From an uncultured Paracoccaceae bacterium (GTDB lineage Bacteria; Pseudomonadota; Alphaproteobacteria; Rhodobacterales; Rhodobacteraceae), in assembly GCA_947488175.1 (NCBI GenBank), contig CANKYO010000004.1, positions 124,001 through 188,000 on the forward strand: DNA of 64,000 bases, read 5' to 3'. A program made the position numbers and the translations under genes. Numbering within the stretch: the first letter of the stretch is position 1; every line of letters begins with the position of its first letter. Below the pieces are notes generated by a model. The model was not told where the DNA came from. It saw only the letters and a list, made by a program, of their open reading frames with translations, and searched no databases. This document shows, in pieces, positions 1-8,347 of the stretch.

Positions 1-488
1 GCATCCGAGAACAGAAATGAAATGAACATCGGCAACAACGCCAGCAGCGCCCCCGCCGGTGCAGGCACCCCCACGAAATACCGTTTATCGCCACCCACGG
101 TCTCGGCCTTGTTTTGCACATTAAAACGCGCCAGCCTCATCACGCAGCAAATCGCAAAGAACAGCACGGCAATCCATCCGGCACTGCGCATTTCGTCCAA
201 TGCAAAAAGGTATAATAGCAGCGGTGCGGCAACCCCGAAATTCAGAAAATCGGCAAGCGAATCCAGCTCGGCACCGGTTTTGCTTTCGGATTTCAAAAGA
301 CGGGCCAGTCGCCCATCAACCGCATCCAGAAACCCCGCCAGCAGGATCAACAGAACGGCACGTTCGTAATCGCCATGAAACCCGAAACGGATCGCCGTCA
401 ATCCAGCGCAAATCGCCGCCAGCGTAACAGCGTTGGGCAACAATGCGATCACCGGCAATTCGGATCGTGTCGGAATACCGCGCGCCAT
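1..488 (-). CDS. pssA: CDP-diacylglycerol-serine O-phosphatidyltransferase (partial)
   Basis: Makes phosphatidylserine from CDP-diacylglycerol and serine at the inner membrane. Reading the minus strand from the ATG at 488 gives about 162 residues that run off the left edge, so the C-terminus is missing. The CDP-alcohol phosphotransferase signature is complete: D-x2-D-G-x2-A-R, then G-x3-D-x3-D, within DAVDGRLARLLKSESK and the following residues. Hydrophobic helices flank it. The start lies only 3 nt downstream of the psd stop, so psd and pssA form one transcription unit that makes phosphatidylethanolamine in two steps. Identification is secure from the signature plus the partner. Confidence 0.93.
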   Translation of the reverse strand, partial: MARGIPTRSELPVIALLPNAVTLAAICAGLTAIRFGFHGDYERAVLLILLAGFLDAVDGRLARLLKSESKTGAELDSLADFLNFGVAAPLLLYLFALDEMRSAGWIAVLFFAICCVMRLARFNVQNKAETVGGDKRYFVGVPAPAGALLALLPMFISFLFSD

Positions 489-491
489 TCC

Positions 492-1184
492 TTAAGCTGT
501 CCGCCCGGTCCGCGGCGCTTCGGTCGATGTCAGATCGGCCAGCACAGTCTCACCTGCGATCATGCCTTGGCCAACCGCAACCAGCGGCGCAACACCATCA
601 GGCAGATACACATCCACCCGCGACCCAAACCGGATCAGGCCGAACCGTTCGCCCGTCTGCAGGGTCGCGTCTGGCGCCACAAAGCAGACAATGCGGCGTG
701 CGACCAGCCCGGCAATCTGCACCACAGCAATCTGGCGACCATCACCCATCTCGATACACAGCGAATTGCGCTCATTATCTACGCTGGCCTTGTCCAATGA
801 CGCATTAAAAAACTTGCCTGGGCGATAGGCCACTGCCGCGATCCGGCCAGTAATCGGCGCACGGTTCACATGGCAGTTGAAAACGTTCATGAACACGCTG
901 ACACGGGTCAATGGCGCATCGGCCATACCCAACTCAGGGGGCGGCACCGCCTTTTCGATCAGCGACACAATGCCATCCGCAGGGCTGATGATCAGCCCGT
1001 CCCGCTTAGGCGTGGTGCGCTTGGGATCTCGGAAAAAGTAGTAGCACCAGACCGTCAGACCGATCCCGATCCACCCCAGGAACGTGGACAGAAAAAACAG
1101 AGCCACCGAAATAGCCGCAAAGATGGCGACAAACCTGCGCCCCTCGGGATGCATTGGTTTGATGAAAGTGCCCAGCATCGTCAT
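492..1184 (-). CDS. psd: Phosphatidylserine decarboxylase proenzyme
   Basis: Pyruvoyl enzyme that decarboxylates phosphatidylserine to phosphatidylethanolamine. The 230-residue size matches the short (type II) family rather than the roughly 300-residue E. coli form. An N-terminal hydrophobic stretch (about residues 20-45) anchors it. Near the C-terminus the motif [11 protein letters not shown] contains the Gly-Ser pair at which the proenzyme self-cleaves into beta and alpha chains, Ser becoming the pyruvoyl group. The start could be Met1 or Met3. It is followed by pssA after 3 nt, an operon typical of alphaproteobacteria. Confidence 0.95.
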   Translation of the reverse strand: MTMLGTFIKPMHPEGRRFVAIFAAISVALFFLSTFLGWIGIGLTVWCYYFFRDPKRTTPKRDGLIISPADGIVSLIEKAVPPPELGMADAPLTRVSVFMNVFNCHVNRAPITGRIAAVAYRPGKFFNASLDKASVDNERNSLCIEMGDGRQIAVVQIAGLVARRIVCFVAPDATLQTGERFGLIRFGSRVDVYLPDGVAPLVAVGQGMIAGETVLADLTSTEAPRTGRTA

Positions 1185-1270
1185 GTAAAATCGCTTCTTT
1201 CGTTTTTATTGATTGACCAGTTAACAAAAACGACACTCTACCCACTCATTCCGACACTACTGACAGAGGA

Positions 1271-1297
1271 AAAAGGGCGGCGCAAGACGCGCCGCCC
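1271..1297 (-). terminator. Rho-independent terminator after the TRAP operon
   Basis: A perfect 9-bp stem (GGGCGGCGC at 1275-1283 with GCGCCGCCC at 1289-1297, loop AAGAC). On the minus strand the stem is followed by a T-run (AAAA at 1271-1274 on the plus strand). It sits just beyond the stop of the large TRAP permease gene and ends that operon. Confidence 0.85.
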
Positions 1298-1322
1298 CTC
1301 ATTCAACGGAAACTTCCGTGTG

Positions 1323-3677
1323 TCAGTTCAACAGGTTCGGCACGATCGTGACAACGCCGGGGAACAGCCACAACAGCAGCAAACCAGCCACCTGAATGCC
1401 GATGAACGGCATCACCCCGCGATAGATTTGCCCGGTGGTAATCGACTTCGGCGCGACCCCACGCAGATAGAACAGCGCGAAACCGAATGGCGGGGTCAGG
1501 AACGATGTCTGCAGGTTCACGGCAATCATGATCGTCACCCATTTCGGGTCAAACGTGCCGCCATAAATGACCGGCCCCACAATCGGGATCACGATGTAAA
1601 TGATCTCAAGGAAATCAAGAACAAAACCCAGCACGAACAACACCAGCATGACCAGCAGGAACACCTGCAACTCGCTGTCAAAGGACCGCAGGAATTGCTG
1701 GATGTAATGCTCTCCCCCGAACGAAATCAGGACAAGGTTCAGCAACTGCGACCCGATCAGGATGGTAAACACCATCGACGTGACCTTAGCCGTCTCGCGC
1801 ACCGCAGGCGACAGGACACCCCCCGACAGCAGCACCCCGCATGACCAGATCAGCCCGAACATCGAGAACAGGAAACAGGCGAATGCAACGGCATAGGCCA
1901 CGCGGTTTTCAAACAGCACAACCTCTTGGCCCAACCGCATGTCGAAATTCACGCCGATGATCAGCATCAGGATGATCGCGCCAGAGGTCAGCAAGACCAT
2001 GCGACCCGACCGACCCTGCTCCTGCAGCTTCCGGTATGTCGCGAGCAAGATGGCACCACCGGCACCCAATGCGGCCGCAGGCGTCGGGTTGGTGATACCG
2101 CCCAGGATCGACCCCAGCACAGCCACGATCAGAACCAGCGGCGGGAACACCACCCGCAGGATCTCGTTGCTGGCCAGATAGGCCGCGGCGGGGCGCAAAC
2201 CGATATAGGCGATGATCAACGGGATCGCGATGATCAGCGTGGTCGCGCCCGGCGTGGTCAGCGGCCCGATAATCAACACATCGACTGCCAAAAGCAGTCC
2301 AACCCCCACAGCCCCGATGATCAGCGGTGTGCGATCCGCATACGGTGCCACACCACGCGCAATGACCAGCATCAAACCCAGAAGAAGGGCGGTTATGGCA
2401 ATGCCGGTTCCAATCGGCGCCGCCGCCGCAACACGGTCCAGCACAAGCGCTGCACGCTCTTCTTCGGACAGGGCACGGGCCTGCTCAACGCCGCCAGCTT
2501 CATCAATCGCTGTTTGCTGGGCCACCGCAGCTGCCCACGCCTCTTCGCCATGCAACTCAATCATGGACGCCTGACATTCGGCACTCACATTGGTCCGCAA
2601 AGATGCCGTCTGGCCTGCATCAGTAAAGCTGTCGACGATCACGGATTGATTGCCGACAAGGCCCACCTGCCCCAGACCGATGGTAAAGCCGATCAGGGCC
2701 ACAGGCACCGCAAGGAACCATGTGAATGCGTGGCCGCCAGGTGCGGCTTGCTTGTCCTTGCCACCCTCAAACTGAACGGCAGGCGCCTTGGACGGATTGA
2801 TCAGGGCAAAACCAAACGCATAGGCCGCATAGAGCACCGCCAGCAGGATACCCGGCAACAGGGCCGCCTGGAACAAGGTCCCGACCGATACCACCGCGGG
2901 CTCACCCAGATAGGTCAGCGCGTCGGAACAGCCAGCAAGACGGGCACGGTCCTCTTGCGCGGCGGAATACAGATCGCCCGCCAGAGTGCCCAACAGAACA
3001 ATCACGATAGACGGCGGAATGATCTGTCCAAGCGTGCCCGACGCGGCAATCACACCGGTGGACAGTTCCGGCGAATAGCCGTTCTTCAACATGGTCGGCA
3101 GCGCCAGCAGACCCATCGTCACAACCGTCGCCCCGACAATCCCGGTCGACGCGGCCAGAAACGCGCCAACAAGCACGATAGACACCGCCAGACCACCGGG
3201 CAGCGGCCCGAATACCTTCGCCATCGTGGTCAGCAATTCCTCAGCGATGCGGGACCGCTCCAGGATGATCCCCATCATCACGAACATCAGCACAGCCAAC
3301 AGGGTCTCAATCGACTGGCCCGCCAGCACACGCTCGTTCATCCGGTTGACTAAGAAGCCAACGTTACGATCCAGCGCCACTTCCCAGCCTTGCGGGAACA
3401 ACGCGTCCTCGTATCGCGGCAAATCAGGGTATCGGAAGACCGATATCGCATCCGGTCTGACGCCCTCGGCAATCAGGGCCGCATATTCCGGCGAATTCTG
3501 GTCCACAGCGGCATGGATCAGCAAGCCTGAACTGTCCATCGCGGCGATAATCGCAAACGAAATCACGGCAGAACCGCTGATCGCAAACGCAACGGGGAAG
3601 CCCGACAGGATACCGGCAAACAACGTCAGAAAGACGATGATGATGCCGATCTCAATGCCATCAAGTCCAAAAAGCAT
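1323..3677 (-). CDS. dctM: TRAP transporter large permease (DctM family, enlarged)
   Basis: Ion-coupled inner-membrane permease of a tripartite ATP-independent transporter. It starts with a typical DctM helix pair and carries the conserved blocks SIVLVGAFLAASTGIVGATV and GQIIPPSIVIVLLG. At 784 residues it is far longer than the usual 425-440. Extra material includes a polar loop around residues 50-110 and a large central insert (about 230-540) that contains an Ala/Glu-rich soluble stretch with one Cys plus additional hydrophobic helices. The C-terminal part returns to the family pattern (LQTSFLTPPFGFALFYLRG). It follows dctQ after 18 nt. Enlarged DctM proteins are known in Roseobacter relatives; the substrate is not evident from this subunit. 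Confidence 0.92.
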   Translation of the reverse strand: MLFGLDGIEIGIIIVFLTLFAGILSGFPVAFAISGSAVISFAIIAAMDSSGLLIHAAVDQNSPEYAALIAEGVRPDAISVFRYPDLPRYEDALFPQGWEVALDRNVGFLVNRMNERVLAGQSIETLLAVLMFVMMGIILERSRIAEELLTTMAKVFGPLPGGLAVSIVLVGAFLAASTGIVGATVVTMGLLALPTMLKNGYSPELSTGVIAASGTLGQIIPPSIVIVLLGTLAGDLYSAAQEDRARLAGCSDALTYLGEPAVVSVGTLFQAALLPGILLAVLYAAYAFGFALINPSKAPAVQFEGGKDKQAAPGGHAFTWFLAVPVALIGFTIGLGQVGLVGNQSVIVDSFTDAGQTASLRTNVSAECQASMIELHGEEAWAAAVAQQTAIDEAGGVEQARALSEEERAALVLDRVAAAAPIGTGIAITALLLGLMLVIARGVAPYADRTPLIIGAVGVGLLLAVDVLIIGPLTTPGATTLIIAIPLIIAYIGLRPAAAYLASNEILRVVFPPLVLIVAVLGSILGGITNPTPAAALGAGGAILLATYRKLQEQGRSGRMVLLTSGAIILMLIIGVNFDMRLGQEVVLFENRVAYAVAFACFLFSMFGLIWSCGVLLSGGVLSPAVRETAKVTSMVFTILIGSQLLNLVLISFGGEHYIQQFLRSFDSELQVFLLVMLVLFVLGFVLDFLEIIYIVIPIVGPVIYGGTFDPKWVTIMIAVNLQTSFLTPPFGFALFYLRGVAPKSITTGQIYRGVMPFIGIQVAGLLLLWLFPGVVTIVPNLLN

Positions 3678-3695
3678 GATCTTACCGCCCCAATC

Positions 3696-4706
3696 CTAGT
3701 GAATTTTTGCGACCAGTTCGGCGGTCGGATCGCCGATGGGGTCCTTGTCAAGATACTTGCCTTCGCTGGCGGGCCCTTCCCTGAACTCCAAGAGTGAGCG
3801 ATAGAAGAACGCGACCGCCTGCAACATGACCATCGCCGTAAAGATGATCAGCAGCACCTTGAACAGGATGTAGGCGTCAAACCCGTTGGGCGAGAAGCCG
3901 ATGGTCTCCACATTCCACTTCAATGCACGGGCCTTGTTCAGCAACCTGTCCAGCCCATCCGACGCCGATGTCGGGGGCGTCACCAGACTGCGCCACATAA
4001 AGAACCAGCCGAACAACCATGTCAGCACGGCAGCAGGGATCATGAAGACAATGCTGCCAAACATGTCGATCACCCGTTTGGCGCGGTAACTGACACCGGA
4101 ATAGACCAGGTCAACGCGCACATGGCCGCCCTGCACAAACGTGTAGGCAGCGCACATACACACGATGATCGCGTTATAAAGCTTCAGCTCTTCAGACCAC
4201 CAACTGACATCCTTGGTGAAACTGACACCCAGACCCAGCGATATCTCGGACACCGCGAACACACGCTGCATGAAGATGATGATGATTTGCTGCAGCACCA
4301 TCAAAAGCCCGGCCCAGGCGGCAATCCGGCCCACCACATTGGCAAAGCCTTCAAGGCCGCGGACACAGCTCCACATGAAACGGTTGCTGATGAGGCCGAT
4401 GATCGTCGTGACCAGAAACACCCACAGCACGACAAAGAACAACTCGACCGAGGCGCCGTAGTAGATAAAGCGCATCAGCGACTGGCCGGCTTCAGTATCT
4501 GAAATCCGATCGCGCAATGAGATATGGCTGATCCAGCCCAGCCATGAACTGGGGTTCAGCAGCGCGTCGAACAGATTGTAAGGGGCTTCCAAAAGGTTGC
4601 CGAAAAAGAACTGAACCGGTCCTCCCGCCTCAAAGGCATCCAGACAACTGATCGTGTCCTCAACCTCCGCACGGAAAAACCCTGTGCAAGCGATCTCTTC
4701 TTCCAT
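3696..4706 (-). CDS. dctQ: TRAP transporter small permease (DctQ family, enlarged)
   Basis: Small membrane subunit that pairs with DctM. At 336 residues it is about twice the usual 160-200. The first 60-70 residues are polar, with two Cys (C7, C21), then several hydrophobic helices. The recognisable DctQ core (helix, GGHVRVDLVYSGVSYRAKRVIDMFG, helix) lies at about 190-260, so the extra part is N-terminal. It stands between dctP and dctM on the same strand, and its enlargement matches the enlarged DctM, suggesting the two co-evolved as a subtype. Confidence 0.88.
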   Translation of the reverse strand: MEEEIACTGFFRAEVEDTISCLDAFEAGGPVQFFFGNLLEAPYNLFDALLNPSSWLGWISHISLRDRISDTEAGQSLMRFIYYGASVELFFVVLWVFLVTTIIGLISNRFMWSCVRGLEGFANVVGRIAAWAGLLMVLQQIIIIFMQRVFAVSEISLGLGVSFTKDVSWWSEELKLYNAIIVCMCAAYTFVQGGHVRVDLVYSGVSYRAKRVIDMFGSIVFMIPAAVLTWLFGWFFMWRSLVTPPTSASDGLDRLLNKARALKWNVETIGFSPNGFDAYILFKVLLIIFTAMVMLQAVAFFYRSLLEFREGPASEGKYLDKDPIGDPTAELVAKIH

Positions 4707-4775
4707 CGAAGCTCCCCCACCTCACGCGGGGACCACCGCAAAGGGTCCGCACCGCGCCAGAAAATCCTTGTGAAA

Positions 4776-4798
4776 GGGCCCGCAATACCAGCGGGCCC
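4776..4798 (-). terminator. Stem-loop between dctP and dctQ
   Basis: GGGCCCGC (4776-4783) pairs perfectly with GCGGGCCC (4791-4798) around a 7-nt loop. There is no clear U-run in the minus-strand transcript. In the dctP-dctQ-dctM order this fits a 3' stabiliser or partial attenuator that lets the binding-protein gene be expressed more strongly than the membrane subunits; that role is inferred. Confidence 0.6.
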
Positions 4799-4823
4799 GA
4801 TCCATTCATTCAGTCGTCTGGGC

Positions 4824-5906
4824 TTAGCCCATCACGCGGTCACGCTGGTTGCGATACGCACCTTCGGACTGTGTGATCCAGCCGGACGACGACCGCATCG
4901 ACGCTTCATAGCTGGCGCGCATACGGTCATACAGCTCATCACCGTTATACTGGTCCATCGTCTCCTTGGCGGCGGTACCCATGGCATCCCAAACGCTGTC
5001 AGGGAATTCCAGAACCTTGACGCCACCGGCCTGCAGACGCTGCAGCGCTGCACCGTTGTTGTTCATGAACTGGGCCAGGTTCCACTGGTGTGCTTCGCCA
5101 GACGCGATCTCGATGATCTTCTGGTGCTCAGGGTTCAGGCTCTCCCACACGTCGAGGTTTGTGGCCAGTGACAGGGCCGCACCCGGCTCATGCATACCGG
5201 CGGTATAGTAGAACTTGGTGATTTCCTGGAAACCGGCCTTTTCGTCGGCCCATGGGCCGATCCATTCGGTCCCATCGATGGCACCGGATGCCAGCGCCTG
5301 GTACACTTCTGCACCTGGCAGGTTCTGCACAGATGCACCCATCTTGCCCAGCGCTTCGCCACCCAGACCGGGCATACGGAACTTCAGACCCTGGAAATCC
5401 TCGGGACCTGCGATTTCCTTGGCGAACCAGCCACCGGCCTGTGGGCCCGTGTTACCGGCAAGGAACGACTTCAGACCAAAGATGCTGCCCAGTTCATCAT
5501 GGAAGGCCTGACCTTCACCCTGATAATACCAGTTGCTGATCTCTTGCGGCGTCATACCGAACGGTACGGACGTAAAGAACGCATAGCCCGGATGCTGACC
5601 GACAAAGTAGTAGTCGGCACCGTGGTACATGTCCGCCTGACCAGAGGTCACAGCGTCAAACACCTCGAACGCACCGACAAGCTCACCAGCCGCCTTCAGG
5701 TCGATCGTCAGCGATCCACCAGAAAGCGCTGTAATTGTGTCAGCGGCACGCTGTGCTGCGTCATGCACACCGGCAAGGCCGCGGCCCCAGGTCGTGACAA
5801 GTGTCAGCGTCCGGTTGCCCTGCGCATATGCAGGCGCAGCCAGTGCGGTTGCCGCTGCCGCGCCACCACCAAGTGCTGAATTTTTTAGAAAAGAACGACG
5901 ATCCAT
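4824..5906 (-). CDS. dctP: TRAP transporter substrate-binding protein, Tat-exported (2-oxoacid/TakP-like)
   Basis: Periplasmic receptor of the TRAP system. The ATG at 5906 is chosen over the one at 5921 because GGAGG lies 7 nt upstream of it and it begins directly with a twin-arginine signal (MDRRSFLKNS, hydrophobic Ala-rich stretch, cut near AYAQG). The mature part (total 360 residues) has the family arginine region LKFRMPGLGGEALGKMG and the block YQALASGAIDGTEWIGPW, which resembles TakP-like binding proteins for 2-oxo acids or lactate. The substrate is an inference from this resemblance. It is the first gene of dctP-dctQ-dctM and is divergent from a two-component system. Confidence 0.92.
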   Translation of the reverse strand: MDRRSFLKNSALGGGAAAATALAAPAYAQGNRTLTLVTTWGRGLAGVHDAAQRAADTITALSGGSLTIDLKAAGELVGAFEVFDAVTSGQADMYHGADYYFVGQHPGYAFFTSVPFGMTPQEISNWYYQGEGQAFHDELGSIFGLKSFLAGNTGPQAGGWFAKEIAGPEDFQGLKFRMPGLGGEALGKMGASVQNLPGAEVYQALASGAIDGTEWIGPWADEKAGFQEITKFYYTAGMHEPGAALSLATNLDVWESLNPEHQKIIEIASGEAHQWNLAQFMNNNGAALQRLQAGGVKVLEFPDSVWDAMGTAAKETMDQYNGDELYDRMRASYEASMRSSSGWITQSEGAYRNQRDRVMG

Positions 5907-6008
5907 TAAGTAGCCTCCCAATTATTAGTCCCCCCACCCCGCAGAAAACCGGGCGAAGACAGATCGATTTCGTTCGCGCAGACTAGCCTGCGCACCCATA
6001 TCGGAAAA

Positions 6009-6024
6009 TACGTAGTACTGCGTA
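6009..6024. promoter_or_regulatory. 16-bp near-palindrome between dctP and the sensor kinase gene
   Basis: TACGTAGTACTGCGTA reads almost the same on both strands; only the fifth base pair from each end breaks the symmetry. It lies in the 248-bp divergent region, 103 bp before the dctP start and 131 bp before the kinase start. The neighbouring NarL-type regulator is the obvious candidate binder; this is inferred from position. Confidence 0.5.
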
Positions 6025-6154
6025 GAAAACACAAATTTGTCACATTTTTTTACCAATTGCGACGGGTGTTTATACGCTAACACTCATTAAACCCCCTCTC
6101 ACAAGACGCGGTTGGCGTTTGATTCGCAACTGATTCCCGCGTATCGGATTTGTC

Positions 6155-7579
6155 ATGGCAGGGTTTCTTGCGCGATTGCGCGACATGGTCAGTATGAGTT
6201 ACGGACAGAAGGTGTTTCTTCTGGCAACCCTGCCTCTTGTCGTGGCGGTTTTCCTGATCTTTCTGGTGGTGACATCGCAATCACGGCAACTGGCCGAGCG
6301 TGAGATTCAGGCGCTTGAAACCCAGCTGATTGAAACCAAACGGGCCGAGCTCAAAAACTACCTGTCCATCGCGCGCACCGCATTCGTCAACACCTACGGG
6401 CGCGCCGCGCCCGACGATGAAGACGCAAAACTGTCGGTCACCCGCGAACTGGCCGCCATGCTTTACGGGCAAGACGGTTATTTCTTTGTCTTTGACTATG
6501 ACGGAAACAACCTTGTCGCCCCCCGGCAAACCTATCTGATCGGCAAGAACTGGAGCGGGCTGGAAGACCTTAACGGCACGCCCATCACCGATGAGTTGAT
6601 CCGCATTGCCCGCACCGGCGGCGGCTATCACAGCTTTGACTGGCCCAAGCCCTCGACAGGCGCCAATGAACGCATGATCGTCTATGTCAACGGCCTGCAG
6701 GACTGGCGCTGGGCCATCGGGACGGGTGTGTTCATCGACGATGTGCTCGAAAACGTCGCTGCCGCCCGCGCGGACGTTGAAACACGGATCACCCGCACCT
6801 CCTATTACATCGTGGCGATCACAGTGGCGGCGTTGATGGGCGTTTTCACGACCGGCATGTTCCTCAACATCCGCGAACGGCGTTTGGCAGATGCCAAGCT
6901 CAAGGATCTCACCCAGCGGATCATCGACACGCAAGAAGAAGAACGCGGGCGGGTCGCGCGCGAACTCCATGACGGGATCAGCCAGATGCTTGTCGGCGTC
7001 CGCTACGCGCTCGAACTGGCGCGGCGCAAGATGGGCGAAAACGGCGTAATCCTGAACAAGGGGATCGACGGGCTGGGTCAGGCCATTCAAGAGGTGCGGC
7101 GGATCAGCCGCGACCTGCGACCCGGCGTGCTGGATGATCTGGGGCTCGGCCCCGCCCTGCAGGCACTCACCGACGATTTCAGCAAACGCACCGGCACCGA
7201 AACCGAATTCGAAACCGTCGTCTTCCGCAACCGGCTGGACGAAGAGGCGCGGATCGCCCTTTACCGCATTGCGCAAGAGGCGCTGACAAACATCGAACGG
7301 CATGCCGAGGCGACCCGCGTGCACATATCGCTCAAGGGGCATCGCAAGGGCGCGCTGCTGCGGATCACCGACAACGGCAAGGGCATGACATGGCCGCAAC
7401 CGAACCGTCGGGCAATCAGCGGTCTGGGCATGCGCAACATGCAGGAACGCATCGAACAGCTTGGCGGCACGCTGCGCGTGCTCTCATCCAACTCCGGCAC
7501 CGTGATCGAGGCCGAAGTGCCCCTGACCCACATGCTCAGCCCACAGAAAAAGACCCAAGACACAAAGGAAAGCGCATGA
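6155..7579 (+). CDS. Sensor histidine kinase, Cache domain + HisKA_3
   Basis: Membrane sensor kinase of 474 residues. Order: cytoplasmic start, membrane helix about 20-42, periplasmic Cache-like sensor about 43-205 (with YGQDGYFFVFDYDGNNLVAP), second helix about 212-232, then HisKA_3 with the phosphoacceptor His272 in RELHDGISQML, and a HATPase_c domain with the N box NIERHAEA and the DNGKGM and GLGMRNM motifs. It overlaps the next gene by 4 nt (ATGA), so the two are translationally coupled. The divergent TRAP operon suggests it senses the TRAP substrate or a related small organic acid. A start at Met10 is possible. Confidence 0.93.
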   Translation: MAGFLARLRDMVSMSYGQKVFLLATLPLVVAVFLIFLVVTSQSRQLAEREIQALETQLIETKRAELKNYLSIARTAFVNTYGRAAPDDEDAKLSVTRELAAMLYGQDGYFFVFDYDGNNLVAPRQTYLIGKNWSGLEDLNGTPITDELIRIARTGGGYHSFDWPKPSTGANERMIVYVNGLQDWRWAIGTGVFIDDVLENVAAARADVETRITRTSYYIVAITVAALMGVFTTGMFLNIRERRLADAKLKDLTQRIIDTQEEERGRVARELHDGISQMLVGVRYALELARRKMGENGVILNKGIDGLGQAIQEVRRISRDLRPGVLDDLGLGPALQALTDDFSKRTGTETEFETVVFRNRLDEEARIALYRIAQEALTNIERHAEATRVHISLKGHRKGALLRITDNGKGMTWPQPNRRAISGLGMRNMQERIEQLGGTLRVLSSNSGTVIEAEVPLTHMLSPQKKTQDTKESA

Positions 7580-8208
7580 CGATCCGCATCTTGATCGTAG
7601 ACGACCACCCCATGGTGACCGAAGGCATCCAGGCCATTCTTGAAACCTATGACGACATCAGCGTCGTTGGCACGCTTGGAAACGGACAGGACGCTGTGAT
7701 CCGGGTCAACGAACTGCAACCCGATGTCATCCTGCTTGACCTGAACATGCCCGGCCTGTCGGGGCTGAACGCCACCGAAATGATCCTCGAAGAACGGCCC
7801 GACACCCGTATCCTGATCCTGTCGATGCATGACAGTCCCGAATACATCTCGACCGCACTCAGCCACGGTGCCAAGGGCTATATCCTCAAAGACGTGCCCA
7901 CCGATGAAATCCGGACCGCCATCGACACCGTGATGCGCGGCGAGGAATACCTCTGCACCGGGGCCAAAGGGTCACTGCAACCCAAGATCAGCGACGGGCG
8001 CGAAACGCTGACAAGCCGGGAACAGACCATCCTGCTGGAATTGGCGCAGGGGCACTCCAACAAAGAGGTGGCAAACAGCCTCAACATCTCTGTCCGAACC
8101 GTCGAAACCCACCGTAACAACATCAAGCGGAAACTGGGAATCAGTTCAACCGCAGGGCTTACTCGCTACGCATTGGAACATGGGGTTCTGCAGGGCACGA
8201 GCATCTAA
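7576..8208 (+). CDS. Response regulator, NarL/FixJ (LuxR-HTH) family
   Basis: 210-residue regulator. Receiver domain residues 1-120 with acidic pair D9-D10, phosphoacceptor Asp55 in VILLDLNMPG, Ser and Lys of the switch region (LSMHD, ILKDV). LuxR-type helix-turn-helix at about 145-205 (SNKEVANSLNISVRTVETHR). The ATG at 7576 overlaps the kinase stop as ATGA; an upstream in-frame ATG at 7390 lies inside the kinase and would add an unrelated N-terminus. Likely regulates the divergent dctPQM operon. Confidence 0.95.
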   Translation: MTIRILIVDDHPMVTEGIQAILETYDDISVVGTLGNGQDAVIRVNELQPDVILLDLNMPGLSGLNATEMILEERPDTRILILSMHDSPEYISTALSHGAKGYILKDVPTDEIRTAIDTVMRGEEYLCTGAKGSLQPKISDGRETLTSREQTILLELAQGHSNKEVANSLNISVRTVETHRNNIKRKLGISSTAGLTRYALEHGVLQGTSI

Positions 8209-8347
8209 TCGCGTCAATTGCGTCGCGATCATCTAAACCAAGGTTATACTGGACGCTCCGATCAGTGACTTTAGTACACGTGCTACATAAATACATTGCG
8301 TTGGCGTAATATTTCATGCAACGACAGGTTTACGGGGGCGTTATCGA

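Noticed and set aside
1926-3353. 475-codon open frame on the plus strand
   Set aside because: It lies opposite the TRAP large permease, is rich in Gln, His and Arg as antisense frames of GC-rich genes are, and has no family motif.
6281-7399. 372-codon open frame on the minus strand
   Set aside because: Antisense shadow of the sensor kinase, which has clear domain motifs on the plus strand.
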